Shown: positions 1 through 4,666 of the stretch, piece after piece
Position numbering within the stretch: the stretch's first letter is position 1
Layout of the letters: each line of letters begins with the position of its first letter
NCBI GenBank assembly: GCA_028717055.1
Contig: JAQUOO010000074.1
Span: forward strand, 1-5,573
Origin: Candidatus Omnitrophota bacterium
GTDB taxonomy: Bacteria > Omnitrophota > Gorgyraeia > Gygaellales > Profunditerraquicolaceae
Reading direction: 5' to 3'
DNA length: 5,573 nucleotides
Program-made: the position numbers and the translations under genes
Notes under the pieces: model-generated
What the model was told of the DNA's origin: nothing
Seen by the model: only the letters and a program-made list of their open reading frames with translations
Database searches by the model: none

Positions 1-873
1 TACCTGAAGGTCAATCCGTCGGAGGCACTGGTGACAAGGTTTAGCGAAGGCGAAATCCGCGTAAAGATAAATGAAAATATCCGCGGCAAAGACGTATTTG
101 TAGTCCAGCCGACCTGTCCGCCCACAAATGAAAACCTGATGGAATTATTGATTATGATGGATGCGATGAGAAGGTCGAGCGCCCAGCGCATAACCGCAGT
201 CATTCCTTATTTTGGTTATGCCAGGCAGGACAGGAAAGACCAGCCGCGCGTGCCGATTACGGCAAAGCTGGTGGCTAACCTGTTGACTGTAGCGGGGGCA
301 AACCGGGTCCTCACTATGGATTTGCACGCCGGGCAGATTCAGGGATTTTTCGACATACCGGTGGACCATCTTTTCTCCATAGGCGTTTTCATAGATTATT
401 TCGATCAGAAAATCAAAGATCTGGTAGTGGTTTCTCCCGACGTAGGAGGCATAAAGATGGCCCGCGCCTACGCCAAAAGAATGGGCGTGCCTTTGGCTAT
501 TATCGATAAGCGCAGGGAATCTCCGGAGAAGACCGAGGCTATGCATATTTTAGGCGAGGTTGAAGGCAAGAACGCTATCATCGTCGATGACTTGGTAGCT
601 ACCGGCAGTTCGCTGTTTGAAGGGGTTGACGCGCTGAAGAAGGCAGGCGCGAAGAACATATACGCGGCAATCGCGCACGGAGTTTTGTCGGGCCCGGCAA
701 TCGAGCGTTTGGATAAAAGCGTAAATTTGAAAGAGCTGGTAATAACAGACAGTATTCCTTTGGATAAAAATAGAGTTCATCCCAAGATTAAAGTTTTAAG
801 CGTAGCTAACCTTTTGGGCGAAGCGATTAAAAGGATACATAACGAAGAATCGGTGAGTTCGCTGTTTGATTAA
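1..873 (+). CDS. prs: Ribose-phosphate pyrophosphokinase (PRPP synthetase), 5' end cut by window edge
   Basis: The enzyme transfers pyrophosphate from ATP to ribose 5-phosphate to make PRPP, the precursor for purine, pyrimidine, NAD, histidine and tryptophan synthesis; it is cytosolic. The frame is open from base 1 and homologous sequence (YLKVNPSEALVTRFSEGE) precedes the GTG at 31, so that GTG is an internal valine codon and the true start lies left of the window. 290 codons are present, so about 25 N-terminal residues of the usual ~315 are missing. Numbering from base 1, the ATP-site segment FGYARQDRKDQPR is at 71-83, MDLHAGQIQGFF at 106-117, SPDVGG at 145-150, the flexible-loop region DKRRESPEKTE at 169-179, and the PRPP-type loop IVDDLVATGSSL at 194-205. 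The C-terminus (ESVSSLFD) is family-like. The loop reads DDLVATGSS where class I enzymes typically have DDxxDTAGT, so the third Asp is Ala. It is followed 48 bases later by rplY with no visible terminator. Confidence 0.97.
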   Translation, partial: YLKVNPSEALVTRFSEGEIRVKINENIRGKDVFVVQPTCPPTNENLMELLIMMDAMRRSSAQRITAVIPYFGYARQDRKDQPRVPITAKLVANLLTVAGANRVLTMDLHAGQIQGFFDIPVDHLFSIGVFIDYFDQKIKDLVVVSPDVGGIKMARAYAKRMGVPLAIIDKRRESPEKTEAMHILGEVEGKNAIIVDDLVATGSSLFEGVDALKKAGAKNIYAAIAHGVLSGPAIERLDKSVNLKELVITDSIPLDKNRVHPKIKVLSVANLLGEAIKRIHNEESVSSLFD

Positions 874-921
874 CATTTACTTAAACGGAACAATCATTAA
901 TTTCTTGAAAGGATGTAAAAA

Positions 922-1626
922 ATGGAAGAATTATTTCTAGATGCGGAAATTAGAGAAGATTTGGGCAGAGGCAAGGTCAAAGATTTAAGGGATAAGGGTT
1001 TTGTTCCGGCTGTGGTTTATGCGGATGGCAAGGATGCTTTGGCGCTTAAGCTTTCCCACCGGCAGCTGGTGCAGCTGGTGCATCAACACAGGATCGAAGG
1101 CGTTATAATCAATTTAAACATTAAAGATGATAAAAAACAAAAATCCCGGCCCTGCTTGATTAAAGAAATCCAGCATGACCCTGTTCACGGAGAAATAGTC
1201 CACGTGGATTTTAACCAGATATCTCTTACCAGGGCAATTAAGGTTAATGTTCCGGTCAGCGCTAAAGGGGATGCTGTCGGAGTTAAGCAGGAGGGCGGTT
1301 CGCTGGAGCATGTCCTTTGGGAAGTTGAGATAGAGTGTCTTCCTACGAGTATTCCCAAAGACATCGAGGTAGATATCAGCCAGTTGAAGTTAGGCGAATC
1401 CATCCATATTAAAGATATTCTCGTCCCTGCGGGCGTAAAGATTTTAAATGACCCCGGAGCGATTGTTCTGACCGTAATTGCTCCGATGAAAGAAGAAGCC
1501 CCGGCTGAAACTCTGGAAGGCGGAGAAAAGCAGGAACCCGAAGTAATCAAAGAGAAGAAGGAAGTGCCGGGAGAAGCCGGAGCTGAAGAAGGAAAAGAAG
1601 GCAAGGGCAAAGAAGAGAAGAAGTAG
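922..1626 (+). CDS. rplY: Large-subunit ribosomal protein L25, CTC/TL5 type
   Basis: L25 binds 5S rRNA in the 50S subunit; the longer CTC/TL5 form carries a second beta domain. Here the N-terminal 5S-binding domain covers about residues 4-97, including LRDKGFVPAVVYADG (22-36) and the diagnostic stretch LIKEIQHDPVHGEIVHVDF (79-97). The TL5/CTC domain covers about 100-187 (VPVSAKGDAVGV, LPTSIPKDIEVDISQLKLGESIHIKDI), followed by a low-complexity tail rich in Glu and Lys (about 190-234), a common and probably disordered extension. The 234-residue length fits the CTC form, far longer than the ~95 residues of the E. coli type. ATG 922 is supported by GAAAGGA at 907-913, about 8 bases upstream. The rplY-pth pairing is widespread in bacteria and fits a shared transcript, although a 162-base gap holding repeat R1 separates them here. 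The alternative name ctc is used in Gram-positives. Confidence 0.96.
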   Translation: MEELFLDAEIREDLGRGKVKDLRDKGFVPAVVYADGKDALALKLSHRQLVQLVHQHRIEGVIINLNIKDDKKQKSRPCLIKEIQHDPVHGEIVHVDFNQISLTRAIKVNVPVSAKGDAVGVKQEGGSLEHVLWEVEIECLPTSIPKDIEVDISQLKLGESIHIKDILVPAGVKILNDPGAIVLTVIAPMKEEAPAETLEGGEKQEPEVIKEKKEVPGEAGAEEGKEGKGKEEKK

Positions 1627-1645
1627 CATAAATAGTTTATACTTG

Positions 1646-1777
1646 AATGACAAATGACAAAATTCAAAATCCAAAATAAATTCAAAATCCAAATAACAAA
1701 GCTCAAAACCAAGGTTTTGTCATTTAGCATTTGTCATTTAGGTTTATTTTGAATTTTGAGTTTTGGTATTTGACATT
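1646..1777 (+). repeat. Intergenic palindromic repeat, copy R1
   Basis: This is a 132-bp A/T-rich near-palindrome between rplY and pth. It begins AATGACAAATGACAAAATTC and ends TTGACATT; the centre is CAAAACC-aa-GGTTTTG (1704-1719). The left arm (AAAATCCAAAATAAATTCAA) pairs with the right arm (TTTATTTTGAATTTTGAG) with scattered mismatches. By eye it matches R2 at about 121 of 132 positions, with the first 44 bases identical. Short outer arms AATAG (1631-1635) and CTATT (1783-1787) also pair. The right end stops only 11 bases before the pth start codon. It has no coding potential, and it is too short to encode a transposase, so a non-autonomous (MITE- or REP-like) repeat is the simplest reading. 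Confidence 0.9.
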
Positions 1778-1788
1778 AATCTCTATTA

Positions 1789-2388
1789 ATGAAATTAATT
1801 GTAGGCTTAGGTAATCCGGGAGTTCTTTACAGCGGTTCAAGGCATAATATAGGTTTTCAGGTCGTAAAGCATTTGGCAAGAGCCAAAAAAACAGTTCTTA
1901 AAAAAGAAAAAGGGGCAAATGCCTTAAGCGCTAAAGCCAGGTTTGAAGAAACCGATGCGGTTTTAGCCCTGCCGCTTACATTCATGAATTTATCGGGAGA
2001 GGCGGTTAAGCTTTTGCTGAAAAAACATAAAGCAGGCTTAGGCGATCTTCTGGTGGTTTGTGATGATTTGGACCTTGAATTCGGCAGGCTTAGGCTGCGC
2101 GCAAAAGGTTCATCCGCCGGGCACCGCGGAATCCAGTCGATAATCGGGCATTTGGGCAGCAATGAATTCAGCAGGCTGCGTGTCGGAATAGGCCGGCCCG
2201 GAAATCATATCGAGGCGGCGGATTACGTGCTTGAGCATTTTAATAAAAAGGAAAGCGGAGAACTTGCCGGCATAATAAAAAATGCGGCTGAATGCTGTGA
2301 GAGTTGGGTTAACGAAGGCTTGGAAAAAAGTATGGGTGAGTTTAATAAAAGAAACAATGTCCAATGTCCAAATCCCAGTGGTGAATGA
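1789..2388 (+). CDS. pth: Peptidyl-tRNA hydrolase
   Basis: Pth cleaves the ester bond of peptidyl-tRNAs that drop off ribosomes and so recycles tRNA. The protein has 199 residues, near the usual 185-200. Recognisable elements are MKLIVGLGNPG (1-11) with Asn9, RHNIGF (18-23) with the catalytic His19, FMNLSGEAV (65-73) with Asn67, VVCDDLDLEFGRLRLR (89-104) with Asp92, and GHRGIQSIIGHLGSNEFSRLRVGIGRP (111-137, described by its ends GHRG and GIGRP). Many homologues have GHNG where this one has GHRG. The family-like part ends near SMGEFNKRN (181-189); the last ten residues, VQCPNPSGE with the preceding Asn, come from repeat-like DNA. ATG 1789 gives the canonical N-terminus exactly, but no Shine-Dalgarno sequence is visible; repeat R1 ends 11 bases before it. 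rpsF follows 89 bases downstream. Confidence 0.96.
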   Translation: MKLIVGLGNPGVLYSGSRHNIGFQVVKHLARAKKTVLKKEKGANALSAKARFEETDAVLALPLTFMNLSGEAVKLLLKKHKAGLGDLLVVCDDLDLEFGRLRLRAKGSSAGHRGIQSIIGHLGSNEFSRLRVGIGRPGNHIEAADYVLEHFNKKESGELAGIIKNAAECCESWVNEGLEKSMGEFNKRNNVQCPNPSGE

Positions 2389-2454
2389 AATCCCTTGCCT
2401 GCCGGACAGGCAATGATTTAATGCCCCAATTGGGAATCGGAATTTGGAAATTGG
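2361..2454 (+). repeat. Interrupted inverted repeat spanning the end of pth and the rpsF leader
   Basis: The left arm CCAATGTCCAAATCC (2361-2375) matches the reverse complement of the right arm at 2439-2454 (CCAATTTCCAAATTCC) with one substitution and one gap. Between the arms lie a G+C-rich hairpin (2395-2413) and the perfect 10-bp palindrome CCCAATTGGG (2425-2434). The word pattern (ccaatgtcc, ccaaatcc) resembles R1-R4 in style but the sequence is different, so it is listed as a separate family or a strongly decayed relative. The left arm lies inside the pth reading frame and encodes its last residues. Confidence 0.6.
2395..2413 (+). repeat. G+C-rich hairpin in the pth-rpsF gap
   Basis: TTGCCTG (2395-2401) and CAGGCAA (2407-2413) are perfect inverted complements around the 5-base loop CCGGA. 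It starts 7 bases after the pth stop codon. No T-run follows (the next bases are TGATTTAATG), so it is not a standard intrinsic terminator. Short TTGCCTG/CAGGCAA palindromes often occur as dispersed repeats in genomes of uncultivated bacteria, which is the preferred but unproven reading; a role in the rpsF leader is possible. Confidence 0.55.
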
Positions 2455-2477
2455 TAATTTGAAAAGGAGCTAAAAGC

Positions 2478-2768
2478 ATGAATAAATACGAGGCGCTTAT
2501 AATCGTAAAACCGGATTTATCGGAAGAAAACCGGAAAAATCTTTTTCAGCAGATCGATGAAGCCATAACCAAACATGGCGGGGTTATATCGCAGAGCGGG
2601 TTATGGTCCGAGAGGAAGAAGCTTTTTTTCCCGATAAAGAAATATCTGGAAGGCGTTTATTACCTGGCGCTTTTTTCAATAGCGCCGCTGGCCATCAAAG
2701 ATATTCGCCATGCTTATAATCTGAATGAGGATATCTTAAGAGTGTTGTTTACGAAGCTGGAGCGATAG
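2478..2768 (+). CDS. rpsF: Small-subunit ribosomal protein S6
   Basis: S6 binds the central domain of 16S rRNA as a heterodimer with S18, whose gene lies two positions downstream. The 96 residues fit the family (about 95-135, without the acidic tail of E. coli S6). The start MNKYEALIIVKPDLSEE (1-17), GGVISQSGLWSERKKLFFPIKK (34-55; key residues the Gly pair, Trp43 and the basic KK run) and YYLALFSI (61-68) match the ferredoxin-like S6 fold, as does the final LNEDILRVLFTKLER (82-96). ATG 2478 has a strong Shine-Dalgarno AAAGGAG at 2463-2468 with a spacing of about 9 bases. The order rpsF-ssb-rpsR-rplI is a classic bacterial cluster. A 219-base gap with repeat R2 separates it from ssb. Confidence 0.97.
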   Translation: MNKYEALIIVKPDLSEENRKNLFQQIDEAITKHGGVISQSGLWSERKKLFFPIKKYLEGVYYLALFSIAPLAIKDIRHAYNLNEDILRVLFTKLER

Positions 2769-2770
2769 AA

Positions 2771-2787
2771 GTTAAAAGTAAAAAGTT
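2771..2787 (+). repeat. 17-base direct repeat, copy a (after rpsF stop)
   Basis: GTTAAAAGTAAAAAGTT starts 2 bases after the rpsF stop codon and immediately precedes repeat R2. The identical 17 bases occur at 4459-4475, directly after the rplI stop codon and upstream of R4. It looks like an outer, less conserved part of the repeat element. Confidence 0.7.
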
Positions 2788-2788
2788 T

Positions 2789-2920
2789 AATGACAAATGA
2801 CAAAATTCAAAATCCAAAATAAATTCAAAATCAAAATTACAAATGTCAAAACCAAGGTTTTGTCATTGGGCATTTGTCATTTTAATTTATTTTGAATTTT
2901 GAGCTTTGGTATTTGTCATT
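2789..2920 (+). repeat. Intergenic palindromic repeat, copy R2
   Basis: This 132-bp element lies in the rpsF-ssb gap, with ends AATGACAAATGAC and ATTTGTCATT and centre CAAAACC-aa-GGTTTTG. It differs from R3 at only 4 of 132 positions by eye. The outer left part of the palindrome (about 38 bases) aligns with the reverse complement of the right end with about 5 mismatches; the inner part pairs less well until the centre. Similarity to R3 continues weakly for about 30 bases past the right end (CTTTAGCATCATCAGTTT here, CTTTTAACATCAATAGTTT after R3). There is no ORF of substance inside. The rest of the gap, 2921-2987, holds only the ssb leader. Confidence 0.93.
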
Positions 2921-2987
2921 TCAAGTTTGGCCTTTAGCATCATCAGTTTCTTAAGTTTCCGGTTAACTCGCGGGGAAGGGAGAAAAA

Positions 2988-3434
2988 ATGGCTAGTTATA
3001 ACAAAGTATTATTAATGGGTAATTTGACCAAGGATCCTGAATTACGTTATACCCCTCAAGGAACGGCAGTCGCCAATCTGCGGATGGCGGTTAACCGCAA
3101 GTATCGCGATAAGAATCAGGAATTAAAAGAAGAAGTCTGTTTCATTACTGCGGTAGTTTGGAACAAACAGGCTGAAACCTGCAATCAGTATTTGCATAAG
3201 GGCAGCTCGTGTTTTGTCGAGGGAAGGCTGCAGTCGCGTTCTTGGGAGGATAATACAGGGGCCAAACGCAGCGTTATCGAAGTCAGGGCGGAACGCGTGC
3301 AATTTATGGGGTCAGGCCCGGGCAAACCGCCGGCAGCGGCTCCGGCGCAGGAGCCCGTAGAGGAATTATCGAATGAACCATCTACTGAATCAACATGGCT
3401 AGGGGAAAGCGAAGGAGACGCAAATGAAAGTTAA
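2988..3434 (+). CDS. ssb: Single-stranded DNA-binding protein
   Basis: SSB coats single-stranded DNA in replication, repair and recombination. Of 148 residues, about 1-107 form the OB fold: MASYNKVLLMGNLTKDPELRY (start motif, 1-21, key residues Asn5, Gly11, Asp16, Pro17, Glu18), TAVANLRMAVNRKY (26-39), TAVVWNKQAETCNQYLHKG (54-72, with Trp58) and VEGRLQSRSWED (77-88). A Pro/Ala and acidic linker follows. The usual C-terminal acidic tip ending in Phe (DDDIPF-like), which recruits partner proteins, is absent: the protein ends WLGESEGDANES. No reading frame near the end restores it. The final codons overlap the Shine-Dalgarno sequence and start of rpsR, which may constrain the tail. ATG 2988 has AAGGGAG at 2976-2982. 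Its place between rpsF and rpsR marks it as the housekeeping copy. Confidence 0.95.
   Translation: MASYNKVLLMGNLTKDPELRYTPQGTAVANLRMAVNRKYRDKNQELKEEVCFITAVVWNKQAETCNQYLHKGSSCFVEGRLQSRSWEDNTGAKRSVIEVRAERVQFMGSGPGKPPAAAPAQEPVEELSNEPSTESTWLGESEGDANES
3412..3417 (+). promoter_or_regulatory. Shine-Dalgarno sequence of rpsR, inside ssb
   Basis: AAGGAG lies 6 bases before ATG 3424, a near-ideal spacing. It settles the rpsR start at 3424 and therefore the long form of S18, although the homologous S18 core begins some 34 codons later. Because it is inside the ssb reading frame, rpsR translation is probably coupled to ssb translation. Confidence 0.85.
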
Positions 3435-3726
3435 GACAAAAGTTGGCGGTGGCCGCGGCACAAAGGCCAAAACATTGATAAAAGGTAAATATGGGGACAA
3501 GAAGCGATCGGCGCATACCGTCGGAAGGAAAAGATTCTGCCGTTTGTGCGTGGATAAAACCAAATCGCTGGATTATAAAGATACGAAAAGGCTGGAAGCT
3601 TTTATCAACGAGAGAGGCAAGATAGTTGCCAGCCGGTTATCGGGAAATTGCGCCAAGCATCAAAGAATGGTTGCTGAAGCGATTACCAAGGCCAGATTTA
3701 TTTCGTTATTGCCATATACAAGGTAA
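3424..3726 (+). CDS. rpsR: Small-subunit ribosomal protein S18, N-terminally extended, zinc-ligand form
   Basis: S18 pairs with S6 on the 30S platform. The core at about 35-100 is clear: RKRFCRLC (35-42), LDYKDTKRLEAFINERGKI (49-67), SRLSGNCAKHQR (70-81) and ARFISLLPYT (90-99). Cys39-x2-Cys42 and Cys76-x2-His79 give the four-ligand pattern of zinc-binding (C+) S18 proteins; whether metal is bound is inferred. Ahead of it lies an extension of about 34 residues with 11 Lys/Arg and a GGGRG segment, making 100 residues in place of the usual 75-80. The extension is retained because ATG 3424 has an excellent Shine-Dalgarno sequence and no later ATG precedes the core. The gene overlaps ssb by 11 bases in another frame, suggesting translational coupling. 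A 288-base repeat-rich gap follows. Confidence 0.95.
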   Translation: MKVKTKVGGGRGTKAKTLIKGKYGDKKRSAHTVGRKRFCRLCVDKTKSLDYKDTKRLEAFINERGKIVASRLSGNCAKHQRMVAEAITKARFISLLPYTR

Positions 3727-3750
3727 GAATAGTATTACAAAATTCAAAAT

Positions 3751-3979
3751 TAAAAAGGCAAAAGTAAGATTCAAAACCGAAAAGTTTAATAACAAATGAC
3801 AAAATTCAAAATCCAAAATAAATTCAAAATCAAAATTACAAATGTCAAAACCAAGGTTTTGTCATTGGGCATTTGTCATTTCAATTTATTTTGAGTTTTG
3901 AGCTTTGGTCTTTGTCATTTTGAGTTTTGACTTTTAACATCAATAGTTTTATTTTTTAGTTTGTAATTTTACCTTTTTA
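3751..3979 (+). repeat. Extended inverted-repeat arms around R3
   Basis: TAAAAAGG (3751-3758) is the perfect complement of CCTTTTTA (3972-3979), and about 19 of the first 26 bases of each arm match. These outer arms enclose repeat R3, so the rpsR-rplI gap could fold as one hairpin about 229 bases long. AAAATTCAAAATT just before (3739-3751) is another degenerate word of the repeat. The rest of the 3727-4014 gap is A/T-rich leader with nothing else recognised. Confidence 0.55.
3788..3919 (+). repeat. Intergenic palindromic repeat, copy R3
   Basis: This 132-bp copy lies in the rpsR-rplI gap, with the same orientation and same length as R2. The four differences from R2 are near position 4 (AATAAC for AATGAC), in TTTCAATTT for TTTTAATTT, in TTGAGTTTT for TTGAATTTT, and in GGTCTTTG for GGTATTTG. 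All but the first are in the right arm. It is non-coding. Confidence 0.93.
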
Positions 3980-4000
3980 GTTTATATTTAACCGGTTTCT

Positions 4001-4007
4001 AGGAGGG
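4001..4007 (+). promoter_or_regulatory. Shine-Dalgarno sequence of rplI
   Basis: AGGAGGG, an almost complete anti-16S match, ends 7 bases before ATG 4015. It is the strongest ribosome-binding site in the window and contrasts with pth and dnaB, which show none. Confidence 0.85.
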
Positions 4008-4014
4008 TATCCCT

Positions 4015-4458
4015 ATGGAAGTTATATTAGTTAAAGACGTGGATAAAATAGGCAAGGCGGGAAGCGTGGTAAAAGTTAAAGATGGTTTTGCCCGTAATCT
4101 TCTGTTGCCTAAAAAATTAGCCATACCGGTTACGCCCGGAAACTTAAAGAAGATTGAGCAGGAGAAGCAGAAAACTCTTCAGGGTTTGGAAGAGAAGAAA
4201 CAGGAAGCCCTCCTTTTGAAAGAGCGTTTAGAGAAGATGTCTTTGACTATATCGGCCATTGCTCAGGATGAAAAGAGTTTATACGGGAGCGTCGCGGCGC
4301 AAGATATTTCCAATGCCCTCAAAGAAGAAGGCTTGGAAGTAGAAAAGAACATTATAATCCTGTCCGAACCGATTAAAGCGCTTGGTATTTATGAGGTGGA
4401 CGTAAAATTGCACCCGGAAATTCAGGCAAAACTGAAAGTCTGGATAGTCAAAAAATAA
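4015..4458 (+). CDS. rplI: Large-subunit ribosomal protein L9
   Basis: L9 binds 23S rRNA near the base of the L1 stalk and reaches out from the 50S subunit through a long helix. The 147 residues match the family (about 148-150). The N-terminal domain (1-52) carries the signature from VKDVDKIGKAGSVVKVKDG (6-24) through FARNLLLPKKLAIP (25-38). A charged connecting helix rich in Glu, Lys and Gln runs from about 42 to 75. The C-terminal domain (about 77-147) includes LYGSVAAQDI (89-98) and IKALGIYEVDVKLHPEI (120-136). The start is fixed by AGGAGGG at 4001-4007 and by the canonical MEVILVKDV. Its neighbours rpsR and dnaB are the standard ones in bacteria. Confidence 0.97.
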   Translation: MEVILVKDVDKIGKAGSVVKVKDGFARNLLLPKKLAIPVTPGNLKKIEQEKQKTLQGLEEKKQEALLLKERLEKMSLTISAIAQDEKSLYGSVAAQDISNALKEEGLEVEKNIIILSEPIKALGIYEVDVKLHPEIQAKLKVWIVKK

Positions 4459-4475
4459 GTTAAAAGTAAAAAGTT
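4459..4475 (+). repeat. 17-base direct repeat, copy b (after rplI stop)
   Basis: GTTAAAAGTAAAAAGTT abuts the rplI stop codon and is identical to 2771-2787. It precedes R4 by 27 bases, whereas copy a lies directly against R2. Confidence 0.7.
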
Positions 4476-4502
4476 AAGACTAGAAGGCAAAACCAAAAGT
4501 TT

Positions 4503-4627
4503 AATGACAAAATTCAAAACCCAAAATAAATCCAAAATTCAAATGTCAAAATCCAAAACCAGGGTTTTGTCATTTGGTATTTGTCATTTGTGCTTATTTT
4601 GAATTTTGAGCTTTGACATTTGTCATT
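4503..4627 (+). repeat. Intergenic palindromic repeat, copy R4 (shorter, diverged)
   Basis: This 125-bp copy lies in the rplI-dnaB gap and has the same orientation as the others. It has one AATGAC unit at the left end where R1-R3 have a tandem pair, which accounts for the 7 missing bases. The centre reads CAAAACC-ag-GGTTTTG (4554-4569) and the right end is GACATTTGTCATT. The inner left arm differs clearly from R1-R3 (AATCCAAAATTCAAATGTC), so it is the most diverged full-length copy. TTAATGAC at the left and GTCATTAA at the right extend the perfect terminal inversion. The right end is 39 bases before the dnaB start; that leader shows no Shine-Dalgarno sequence. Confidence 0.88.
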
Positions 4628-4666
4628 AACAGCTTTCCTTTCTGACTTGTAATTTAGTTTAAAAAA

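Noticed and set aside
31..33. GTG as the start codon of prs
   Set aside because: The frame is open to base 1 and encodes conserved Prs sequence before the GTG; the gene is simply cut by the window edge.
1185..1730. A 181-codon minus-strand open frame opposite rplY, and similar minus-strand frames opposite prs, pth and dnaB
   Set aside because: The translations are Ser/Pro/Phe-rich with no recognisable family and lie opposite well-conserved genes; they are antisense shadows.
2395..2420. Intrinsic terminator after pth
   Set aside because: The hairpin is followed by TGATTTAATG with no T-run.
2389..2477. S6:S18-binding autoregulatory leader of rpsF
   Set aside because: Such leaders are known in many bacteria and a CCG occurs in the hairpin loop at 2402-2404, but the bulged-stem arrangement could not be shown, and the hairpin fits a dispersed repeat equally well. 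A covariance-model search would decide.
3927..3955. Possible promoter before rplI: TTGACT, 17 bases, TATTTT
   Set aside because: The spacing is good but the -10 matches only 4 of 6 positions, in very A/T-rich repeat DNA where such matches are expected by chance.
1646..4627. CRISPR array
   Set aside because: The copies are 125-132 bases long and separated by whole genes; there are no short regular repeats with unique spacers.
4613..4653. TTGACA and TGTAAT before dnaB as a promoter
   Set aside because: Both hexamers are close to consensus but 29 bases apart, far from the required 16-18.
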